DNA of 64,000 nt from positions 124,001 through 188,000 of the forward strand of contig NZ_JSYN01000010.1 in assembly GCF_000812965.1 (NCBI RefSeq), given 5' to 3'. This stretch comes from Pedobacter kyungheensis (GTDB lineage: Bacteria; Bacteroidota; Bacteroidia; Sphingobacteriales; Sphingobacteriaceae). The notes beneath the pieces are model-generated. The model saw nothing but the letters and a program-made list of their open reading frames with translations. It was not told the DNA's origin and made no database searches. Position 1 is the first letter of the stretch. Each line of letters begins with the position of its first letter. The translations under genes were made by a program, and so were the position numbers. Below are positions 51,039-58,396 of this stretch, piece after piece.

Positions 51039-52147
51039 TGGCAAAAAAGAAAAAGTATAGTTTCTTTGATAAACTTCTTCTGCCCATTGCTGTAGCACTG
51101 GCTATAGCTTTGCTCGTGGGTTTACTTGCCGGCAACATGGATCCGCGCAAGCATGCCATTATTGCGTTTTTCGGCTTGGCCTACCCCTATGTACTTTTTT
51201 GCAATATTATTTTTCTCATTTGGTGGTTACTGAGCAAGAAATGGCTTTTTGCTGTAGCAACCATCCTTGTTATTGCTGTTGGTGCCAAAACCCTAAAAGC
51301 AACTTTTGCCATCGGTGGCGACGAAGGCCCTGTTGAAAGGGCTGATAATACCATCCGCATGATGACCTACAATGTGCATAGCTTTAAGCTTTACGGCAAA
51401 GACAATACCGAATCGGTTAAAGAAAAAATGCTGCAGGTGGTTAAAGATCAAAACCCCGATATCATTTGTTTTCAGGAGTTTTTTACCCGGTATAAAGGTG
51501 CTTTCGACACTGTAGACAGTTTAAAATTGTTGCTAAACACCAAGTACTATTACTTTGTGCCCACCAACAAAAATGATTACGAAGCAACGGGTTTAGCCAT
51601 ATTCTCCAAATTCCCGATTAAAGATTCGGGTAAAATCCCCTTTGTTGAAGGCTATGCGGGCAACATGAGTATTTATACCGATTTAAACATAAAAGGTAAA
51701 ACCTTAAGGGTGTACAATGTGCACTTTCAGTCTATTTCTTTCGAAAAACAAGATTACGACTATCTGGATAAGGTAAAAGAAATGAACACCGAATTGCAGC
51801 CTTCCAAACGCATCTTAAGAATGCTGAAAAGTGCTTTTTATAAGCGGAGCGGTCAGGTAGATATTATGAAAAAGGAAATGGGCAGCTGTAAAACCCCCTA
51901 TTTAATTGCCGGCGATTTTAACGATACCCCTGCCTCATACGTAGTTACCCAAATTACTGCCGGGCTCAACAACAGTTTCATTAAAAAAGGCAGTGGTTTT
52001 GGCAAAACCTATAATGGTAAGTTCCCGAATTTTCAGATCGATTACATTGCCACTTCTAAAGAACTTGAAGTGCTCAATTATAAAATTACACAGGCTAAAC
52101 TGTCAGATCATTTCCCCGTACGCAGCGATTTGAGGTTTTTGGATTAA
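51038..52147 (+). CDS. Membrane-anchored endonuclease/exonuclease/phosphatase-family protein
   Basis: The 369-residue product has three N-terminal membrane helices (residues about 12-90) and then an EEP domain: MMTYNVHSFKLYG with the first catalytic Asn, IICFQEFF with metal-binding Glu, LIAGDFNDTPASYV and the final SDHFPVRSDLRF with catalytic His. The topology places the enzyme domain on the periplasmic side if the N-terminus is cytoplasmic with three helices. EEP proteins hydrolyse phosphodiesters of nucleic acids, phospholipids or inositol phosphates; which one applies here is unknown. It is the last gene of the rhomboid operon. Confidence 0.88.
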   Translation: MAKKKKYSFFDKLLLPIAVALAIALLVGLLAGNMDPRKHAIIAFFGLAYPYVLFCNIIFLIWWLLSKKWLFAVATILVIAVGAKTLKATFAIGGDEGPVERADNTIRMMTYNVHSFKLYGKDNTESVKEKMLQVVKDQNPDIICFQEFFTRYKGAFDTVDSLKLLLNTKYYYFVPTNKNDYEATGLAIFSKFPIKDSGKIPFVEGYAGNMSIYTDLNIKGKTLRVYNVHFQSISFEKQDYDYLDKVKEMNTELQPSKRILRMLKSAFYKRSGQVDIMKKEMGSCKTPYLIAGDFNDTPASYVVTQITAGLNNSFIKKGSGFGKTYNGKFPNFQIDYIATSKELEVLNYKITQAKLSDHFPVRSDLRFLD

Positions 52148-52493
52148 CATACAAAAATCATAGTTCAATAGTGACCCGATTTTTTATTGGAGCGCAATGC
52201 CTGTAAAAAGCAATAAGTTTCTTCCCGTTTTTCGCTTTTACGCTTCGCTTCCTCGTACCTCGTTGCTGCAGGGTAACGCTTCAACCGCGGCTAAAAAGCT
52301 AAAGCAGTGTTCCATTTTTGAGGTTGCCAGCGCACAATCCCGGAGACTGATCTGATGCCCCATATTGCTGCAGACTGAAGTCAGCAGCTTATACAATTTG
52401 CTCAAAATTATTTTTTCTTACCATACATCAACAGTCGGCAAAAAGCTTATGCTCATATTTGCTTCGTAAAATTTAAAAAAATAATCAAAAGAT
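52148..52493. other. Intergenic region with a GC-richer segment, no gene
   Basis: No coding frame is convincing. Bases 52225-52330 are noticeably richer in GC than the flanks (CGCTTCGCTTCCTCG, GTTGCTGCAGGGTAACGC) and could be another dispersed element. A compact hairpin, GCTGC (52367-52371) with GCAGC (52384-52388) and inner GACT/AGTC, lies in its second half. The promoter of the nitroreductase gene must be near 52460. Confidence 0.45.
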
Positions 52494-53126
52494 ATGAGTT
52501 TAATAGATGCCCTAAACTGGCGTTATGCCGTTAAAAAAATGAATGGCCAGCCCGTTGAACAAGAAAAAGTTGATAAAATTGTTGCTGCTGCACATTTGGC
52601 TCCAACATCATCAGGCTTACAGCCATTTAAAGTGATTGTAGTAACCAATCAGGAGTTAAAAGAGAAAATTGCTCCGATTGCGTATAACCAATCGCAGATT
52701 ATTGATTCATCGCACCTGCTAATCTTCGCAGCAAACGAAAATTATACAGAAGAAGGTATTGATGCGGTATTTACCAGAATGAATGCTGAGCGTGGTTTAC
52801 CACAAGAAGGTACCGATGCTTACAAAGCACAACTTAAGGGCATGATTTTATCGAGAAGTGCCGAAGAAAACTTCAACCATGCTGCACGTCAGGCTTATAT
52901 TGGTTTTGGCGTTGCCATTGCAGAAGCAGCTTTATTAAAAGTAGATGCTACCCCAATGGAAGGCTTTAACGGACCAGCCTTAGATGAACTTTTAGGTTTA
53001 GATAAAAAAGGTTTAAAAAGTGTTACCCTATTGCCTTTAGGTCACAGAGACGAAGCAGGCGATTGGTTGGTAAACCTTAAAAAAGTACGTTCTCCCAAAG
53101 AAGAATTCGTAATCGAATTAAATTAA
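52494..53126 (+). CDS. Nitroreductase-family NAD(P)H-dependent oxidoreductase
   Basis: The 210-residue flavoprotein begins MSLIDALNWRYAVKKMNGQP, and has the FMN-binding N-terminus (WRYAVKK), LAPTSSGLQPFKVIVV, and a C-terminal GLKSVTLLPLGHRDEAGDW block typical of NfsB-like enzymes. Such enzymes reduce nitroaromatics and quinones with NAD(P)H and an FMN bound at a dimer interface. The native substrate is unknown. It stands alone; a hairpin and a triplicated repeat follow. Confidence 0.93.
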   Translation: MSLIDALNWRYAVKKMNGQPVEQEKVDKIVAAAHLAPTSSGLQPFKVIVVTNQELKEKIAPIAYNQSQIIDSSHLLIFAANENYTEEGIDAVFTRMNAERGLPQEGTDAYKAQLKGMILSRSAEENFNHAARQAYIGFGVAIAEAALLKVDATPMEGFNGPALDELLGLDKKGLKSVTLLPLGHRDEAGDWLVNLKKVRSPKEEFVIELN

Positions 53127-53154
53127 AAGGCAAACACCCATTATATTTCAAACG

Positions 53155-53176
53155 CAGGCCGCTATTTAGTGGCCTG
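53155..53176 (+). terminator. Weak terminator after the nitroreductase gene
   Basis: CAGGCC (53155-53160) pairs with GGCCTG (53171-53176), extendable through CTA/TAG with one G-T pair to a ten-base stem. The following bases TGTTGTTTGT are only moderately T-rich. Confidence 0.5.
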
Positions 53177-53187
53177 TGTTGTTTGTG

Positions 53188-53535
53188 GCTTGAGCGTGTT
53201 TCTAACGCGTGCTGTAATAACCATGCGATTCTATCGCATCGCCGGGTTAAAAACGCTAAACTAAACCACACTCGTTAAGGAAACGAGCGTGAGCGCATAA
53301 AAACTAAGCTTGCGCGTTTCTAACGCGTGCTGTAATAGCCCTACGATTCTATCGCATCACCGCATTAAAAAACGCTAAGCTAAACCACACTCGTTATGCA
53401 AACGAGCTTGAACGCATAAAAACTAAGCTTGCGCGCGTTTCTAACGCGTGCTGTAATAGCCCTGCGATTCTATCGCAAAAGCCTGCGTTAAAAACGCTAA
53501 GCTAAACCACACTTGTTATGCAAACATGCATGAGC
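53188..53535. repeat. Three tandem copies of a 118-121 base palindrome-rich unit
   Basis: The motif GTTTCTAACGCGTGCTGTAA starts at 53198, 53316 and 53437, giving periods of 118 and 121 bases. Each copy contains a hairpin around GCGATTCTATCGC, the word AAAACGCTAA followed by CTAAACCACAC, and a second hairpin around CTCGTT/AACGAG (decayed in copy three). Copies end with GCATAAAAACTAAGCTTGCG leading into the next. Copies differ at scattered positions, so the array is not brand new. No frame encodes a plausible protein. It lies upstream of the macroglobulin-like gene. Confidence 0.85.
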
Positions 53536-53657
53536 TCCAGTGACGACTTTGGTACATAATCATAAACTTTTGTAAAAAAGTGTTAAACCTCCGTACAATT
53601 TAGGAGCTCTATTGATAATTGGATATATTTACAGGATTAGCATTTAACATCCAATTC

Positions 53658-56384
53658 ATGAAGATTTATAGATTATCGTTTATTATACTTTCATTCCTGT
53701 TAGCACTAAATTTTTCCTCGTCGGCCCAAACCGATACAGTGAGTATAAATACCATTATCACCAAAACCAATAAGGTTTTGACCGATTATCCTAACGAGAA
53801 AATTTATCTTCATTTCGATAAACCTTACTATGCCGTGGCCGATACCGTTTGGTTTAAAGCCTATGTTACCGAAAATCAGAATTTTTTATCGGGTATCAGT
53901 AAAATCATTTATGTGGATGTAATTAACCAGAAAGATTCACTGATTCAAACCCTAAAACTTCCCATTACCGGAGGATTTGCCTATGGCAGTTTTCCTTTAG
54001 ATCAGGTGAATTACAAGCAAGGCAATTACCACATCAGGGCCTATACTTTATGGATGCTTAACAACCCAGACCCGGCCTATTTTAACAAAACATTTTACGT
54101 TGGCGAAGCCATTGATAAGGAACTAAAGACGCACATCACCTACAAAAATACCTCGACCGACAAGCAGGAGAAAATTGATGCCCGCATACAGTTTAAAGAT
54201 GCAAACAATAAACCTTACGCCAATAAAAATGTAAGCTGGCAAGTGGTAACCAGTTATACGGTAATTGCCAGAGGTCGCGGAACCACTGATGCTAATGGCT
54301 ACCTGACCATTGCCATGACCAATGCGCAAAAAGCCGAATATCAGTTGCAAAAAGGAGAGCTGGTAACCGCCATTAATACCACCGATAAAGACGTAGCGAG
54401 CAGTTCATTCTCCCTTAAAAACGCCATTGTAAGTAAAGATATTCAGTTTTTCCCGGAAGGCGGAAATTTAGTGGCCGGCTTAACCAACAAAGTAGCCTTT
54501 AAAGCCATTAAGAGCGATGGTTTAGGTATTGGCGCCAAAGGTACCGTTACCGATAGTGAGGGCAAAACTGTAGCTACTTTTAGCGATCAGCATTTGGGTA
54601 TGGGCAGTTTTAATCTACTTGCCGAAGCCGGTAAAACTTATAAAGCTGCCGTCACTTATGCCGATGGCACCACGCAAAGCTATAACTTACCCGCTGTAAC
54701 TGCGAATGGCGTAGTGCTAAATGTGGATAACAGCAATGCCGATAATGTGGTTATTAAAATTGCGGCTAACGACGCTTTTTTTGCGGAGAACCAGGGCAAA
54801 AAACTTTACCTCATTGCACAAAGCAAAGGCGTAATTTGCTATGGTGCACAAACAGCTTTATCAAATAAAGAGTACAATACAACTATTCTTAAATCGAAAT
54901 TCCCGACCGGAATTGCGCAGTTAACGCTGTTTAACGAATATGGCAAGCCGCTAAGCGAAAGACTTGTTTTTGTACAGCATAAAAACAACATGGCAGTGGC
55001 TTTAACCAGTGCAGCAACTACTTATGGTGTTAAGAAAAAGGTTAAAATTAATGTGGCAGCCAAAAAAGACGGTGCCCCTGTTGAGGGTAGCTTCTCAGTA
55101 GCGGTTGTAGATGAAACCAAAGTACCATCAAGCGAAGATGCAACCAGTACCATCTTAACCGGGCTTTTATTAAGCAGCGATGTTAAAGGTTATATTGAAA
55201 AAGCCAATTACTATTTCAATGCACCCGATGCCAAGAAAAATGCAGATTTAGATGTGCTTTTACTTACCCAGGGCTACCGCAGCTTTAAATACACCGACAT
55301 TATTGCCAACAAACTGCCTAAAATTGATTTCCTACCTGAACAAGGGATAGAAATTTCGGGGGTTTTAAGACAAAATAACGGCATTCCGGTTAGGAAAGGA
55401 GCTTTATTGTTAAGTATCCCCGATAAACGTTTCAACCAGGAAGGCACAACCGATCCGGTAGGAAACTTTAAATTCTCGAACCTGGTATTTAACGATTCAT
55501 CAAAAGTTACGGTTACCGCTAAGTATAACGTAAACTATAAAAACATGACCTTAAGCTTAAACGGTGCGCCGGTACCTACGCTTACCCGCAATTTCAGTGC
55601 GGCCGAAGAGGTTTTAAATATCGATAGTGCCTTAACTTCTTATCTGGATAACAGTAAGCGACAATATGCTTATTTACACACTTTGAAAGATATAAACATT
55701 AAGGCTGCAGTAATACCGAAAGTAAGTCACAAGGATTATCCCTCACTATCTGGACTTAGCCAGATGGCCGATCATGAAATTTCTGGCGACCGTTTAAAAG
55801 GTTGTGGTTTACTGATTAACTGCTTACAGGGAATGCTGGCAGGTGTTACTTTCGCCGACAATAACTTTTACGTAACACGCGATTATAATCAGGGCAAAAG
55901 AATACCAATGGGTATTTTTATTAACGGAATGAATGTGGATGTAAACCAGATCAATACTTTAGATGCCAATCAACTTGAATCAGTTGAGGTATTTTTAAGA
56001 GACGATTTAGGCCTGGTTAACCGTGCCAACAATGTAAATGGGGTAATTGTATTTAACCAGAAAAAAGCGCCTAAAGGAACTAAAATTACGAAAGCACAGC
56101 TAATGGATATGCTGCCTAAATACTATGAGCTTACTTTCTCGCCACAGGGCTATAACAAAGAAAAGCAGTTCTATTCGCCACGCTACGATGTACCTGCCAA
56201 CATGAACCGTAACGATTTAAGAACGACCATTTACTGGAACCCTAAAGTAGTTACTGATGCAACCGGCAACGCTTCTTTCGAATATTATAACGCTGATGGC
56301 AGAGGACAGTACAAAGTAATTATTGAAGGGATAGATGCCAACGGAAACCTCGGCAGATCGGTGTTTAAGTACACCGTTAAATAG
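53658..56384 (+). CDS. MG2-like exported protein with C-terminal TonB-plug module
   Basis: The ATG at 53658 (MKIYRLSFIILSFLLALNFS) gives 908 residues with a signal peptide ending SSSAQ; 13 extra residues from 53619 are unlikely. Residues 20-130 contain YPNEKIYLHFDKPYYAVADT, VWFKAYV, the opening MG2-type strand pair. Several beta-sandwich domains follow, then residues about 720-815 form a plug-like unit: LKGCGLLINCLQGMLAGVTF, IPMGIFINGMNVDVNQIN, QLESVEVFLRDDLGLV, NNVNGVIVFNQKK. This is the plug of SusC/TonB receptors, without a barrel. No thioester motif is seen. The C-terminus (NASFEYYNADGRGQYKVIIE) resembles the A2M-type beta domain. Role unknown; probably outer membrane or periplasm. Confidence 0.78.
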   Translation: MKIYRLSFIILSFLLALNFSSSAQTDTVSINTIITKTNKVLTDYPNEKIYLHFDKPYYAVADTVWFKAYVTENQNFLSGISKIIYVDVINQKDSLIQTLKLPITGGFAYGSFPLDQVNYKQGNYHIRAYTLWMLNNPDPAYFNKTFYVGEAIDKELKTHITYKNTSTDKQEKIDARIQFKDANNKPYANKNVSWQVVTSYTVIARGRGTTDANGYLTIAMTNAQKAEYQLQKGELVTAINTTDKDVASSSFSLKNAIVSKDIQFFPEGGNLVAGLTNKVAFKAIKSDGLGIGAKGTVTDSEGKTVATFSDQHLGMGSFNLLAEAGKTYKAAVTYADGTTQSYNLPAVTANGVVLNVDNSNADNVVIKIAANDAFFAENQGKKLYLIAQSKGVICYGAQTALSNKEYNTTILKSKFPTGIAQLTLFNEYGKPLSERLVFVQHKNNMAVALTSAATTYGVKKKVKINVAAKKDGAPVEGSFSVAVVDETKVPSSEDATSTILTGLLLSSDVKGYIEKANYYFNAPDAKKNADLDVLLLTQGYRSFKYTDIIANKLPKIDFLPEQGIEISGVLRQNNGIPVRKGALLLSIPDKRFNQEGTTDPVGNFKFSNLVFNDSSKVTVTAKYNVNYKNMTLSLNGAPVPTLTRNFSAAEEVLNIDSALTSYLDNSKRQYAYLHTLKDINIKAAVIPKVSHKDYPSLSGLSQMADHEISGDRLKGCGLLINCLQGMLAGVTFADNNFYVTRDYNQGKRIPMGIFINGMNVDVNQINTLDANQLESVEVFLRDDLGLVNRANNVNGVIVFNQKKAPKGTKITKAQLMDMLPKYYELTFSPQGYNKEKQFYSPRYDVPANMNRNDLRTTIYWNPKVVTDATGNASFEYYNADGRGQYKVIIEGIDANGNLGRSVFKYTVK

Positions 56385-56396
56385 AAAGAGTCTTTA

Positions 56397-56600
56397 GTTA
56401 ATGGTTGATAGTTAATAGCCTTGAAGAATAGGCACCATGTCTATCAGCCATTAACTATCAACCAACAGTCTTTCAGCTTACTTCACTTCAAAAGAGTTAA
56501 TGGTCGATAGTTAATAGCCTTGAAGAATAAGCACCATGTCTATCAGCCATTAACTATTGACTATCAACCAATAACCTTTCCGCTTACTTCACTTCAAAAG
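56397..56600. repeat. Two ~100-base direct repeats, the second overlapping a gene end
   Basis: Bases 56397-56494 and 56496-56600 are two copies that share GTTAATGG-T/C-GATAGTTAATAG, CACCATGTCTATCAGCC and GCTTACTTCACTTCAAAAG. Each copy has an inverted pair (GGTTGATAGTTAAT with ATTAACTATCAACC) and can form a hairpin. The end of the second copy is the last 17 bases of the dehydrogenase gene at 56584, so the duplication copied that gene tail. The block lies between two converging genes and may act as a terminator. Confidence 0.8.
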
Positions 56601-57543
56601 GCAACGGCTCCCCTTTCAATCCGGCAACAATATTCTGTACAATAATTTTGGCCATGGCGGCTCTGGTTTCTTCGGTGGCTGAGCCAATGTGTGGTAAAAC
56701 CGCAACATTCTCCATGTACAGTAAAGGATTGGTTTTCTCCATAGGTTCGGGATTGGTAACATCGAGCCCTGCACCCCATATCACTTTTTCCTGCAATGCA
56801 CGAATCAAATCGGTTTCGTTGTGAATGCCTCCCCTGGCTGTATTGATGAAAATAGCATTGGATTTCATCTGGCTAAATACTTCGAAGGTAAATTTGTTTT
56901 TAGTTTCGGGAGTTAAGGCGGTATGCACCGAAAGTACATCGCTTTGGGCTAACAGCTCTTCGAAAGAAACATATCTGGCGCCGATTTCCTGTTCAGCTGT
57001 TGTATTTTGTGAGCGGTTGTAGTAGATAACGTTCATTTGATAGGCTGCTGCACATTTTTTAGCCATTTCCAGACCTATTTTACCCAGACCGAAAATACCC
57101 AGGGTTTTACCATTTAATTCGATCCCCAGCTCCGGAGATGGCTCATATTTTTTCCATTCACCCCTGATAATTTTCTGGTAAGCAAAGAAAGCTTTTCGCG
57201 ATACGGCCAGCATCAGCAAAAAAGCGGTATCGGCAGTTGCTTCACTCAAAACACCCGGTGTATTACCAATTGGGATATTTAATTTTTTAGCCGCTGCCAC
57301 ATCAACCTGATCAAAACCTACGGAGTGTAATGCAATAACTTTTAAATGGCTGCAGGCGTTTAAAAAAGCTGCATTAAGTTTATTGGGGCCAACGCTAATC
57401 AAAGCATTCTGGTCCTGACAGGCTTCAATCAGCTCTTCGGCAGTAATCTGCCGGTTTTCTTTCCATTGGGTAATGGTAATATTATTTTCTTCCAGTTGCT
57501 TTAAACCAACCGGAGCAATGTTACCGCTTATAAATACTTTCAT
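56584..57543 (-). CDS. D-isomer-specific 2-hydroxyacid dehydrogenase
   Basis: The 319-residue product has the D-2-hydroxyacid dehydrogenase layout. The NAD-binding loop is GKTLGIFGLGKIGLEMAKKC, the substrate Arg is in FINTARGGIH, the Glu in GLDVTNPEPM and the catalytic His in VAVLPHIGSATEE. The order and length agree with glyoxylate/hydroxypyruvate reductase (GhrB-like) and related enzymes, which reduce 2-ketoacids using NAD(P)H. It is cytoplasmic. It starts 42 bases after the DUF4249 gene on the same strand. Exact substrate cannot be assigned. Confidence 0.94.
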   Translation of the reverse strand: MKVFISGNIAPVGLKQLEENNITITQWKENRQITAEELIEACQDQNALISVGPNKLNAAFLNACSHLKVIALHSVGFDQVDVAAAKKLNIPIGNTPGVLSEATADTAFLLMLAVSRKAFFAYQKIIRGEWKKYEPSPELGIELNGKTLGIFGLGKIGLEMAKKCAAAYQMNVIYYNRSQNTTAEQEIGARYVSFEELLAQSDVLSVHTALTPETKNKFTFEVFSQMKSNAIFINTARGGIHNETDLIRALQEKVIWGAGLDVTNPEPMEKTNPLLYMENVAVLPHIGSATEETRAAMAKIIVQNIVAGLKGEPLPFEVK

Positions 57544-57585
57544 CTTAATTTAACAGTATATCCGATCGGGAGTTTTAACCAATGT

Positions 57586-58392
57586 TTACTTTACAGTTGT
57601 AGTAAGTACCTGATACGTGTTTGCGCTGAAATAACCCAATGCATTATTCGATAGGTTTGATGTGGGATTGGCCGGCGTAGTACCCTGGTTAGGCCCGCGA
57701 TCTGATTGCTGGCTCAGGGCGTACCAGTAATCAAATATATTACTGTCTACACATTCCATCTCAATCTTAACCTTATCATTTGTATTCAGTTCGTCGCTGT
57801 CGTGGTCGTTATTGGGCTTAAAAAATAGCTGAATCCGCAAATCATTACCGTTGGTTAACCTGTCGTTACTGGCATAAAAACGGCGCGATAAAACATCATT
57901 TACATACAGGTTAAAATGGTAGAAATTAACTTCGTTAACCGGGTCTGTTAAAAAAGCAGCAGCTGTTTTACGCTCCCTGCCAAAAAAGATGTTTTTAATG
58001 ATCCCAATCGAATCCATTTTAACCACATTAGGCATTTTCGAGCTGGCCGTATAATTTTGCCCCTCAACCGTTGCATTTAAATTGTAAGTAACACCAGGTT
58101 CGCCCTTCATCCGGTTAATATAAGATCCCGGCTTAGTACCTTGTTTAAATATAAATATATTACCCTTGCTATCGGTTACCGTAACAGTTGCACCCGAAAT
58201 CTTTGGAAAAATATTTTCCTCGGTGTAACCAATCGTTTTGCTGATTTTTATTTCCTGATCCATCAGCTGGTTATTGATAATACCTTCAATTACCAGTTGC
58301 GGGTCGGCATTTTCAGTTTTAATTGAGATGATTTTCTTGCAGGAGGCGAGGCACAAAGTAAAAAGGGCAAAATATATCGTCAGTTTTTTCAT
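57586..58392 (-). CDS. DUF4249 lipoprotein, partner of a TonB receptor
   Basis: With the start at 58392 (MKKLTIYFALFTLCLASCKK) the product has 268 residues and lipobox CLASC; an earlier in-frame ATG at 58437 lies inside the receptor gene and is rejected. The DUF4249 pattern is clear: PQLVIEGIINNQLMDQEIKI near the N-terminus, GATVTVTDSKGNIFIF, GVTYNLNATVEGQNYTASSK and a C-terminal YWYALSQQ. DUF4249 lipoproteins accompany FecA/CirA-type receptors in Bacteroidota, probably as surface lids with a SusD-like role. Its ATG lies four bases after the receptor stop codon. Confidence 0.9.
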   Translation of the reverse strand: MKKLTIYFALFTLCLASCKKIISIKTENADPQLVIEGIINNQLMDQEIKISKTIGYTEENIFPKISGATVTVTDSKGNIFIFKQGTKPGSYINRMKGEPGVTYNLNATVEGQNYTASSKMPNVVKMDSIGIIKNIFFGRERKTAAAFLTDPVNEVNFYHFNLYVNDVLSRRFYASNDRLTNGNDLRIQLFFKPNNDHDSDELNTNDKVKIEMECVDSNIFDYWYALSQQSDRGPNQGTTPANPTSNLSNNALGYFSANTYQVLTTTVK

Positions 58393-58396
58393 GGCA

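Noticed and set aside
53198..53470. Possible CRISPR array in the triplicated repeat
   Set aside because: The units are 118-121 bases with similarity along their whole length; there are no short identical repeats with unique spacers and no cas genes.
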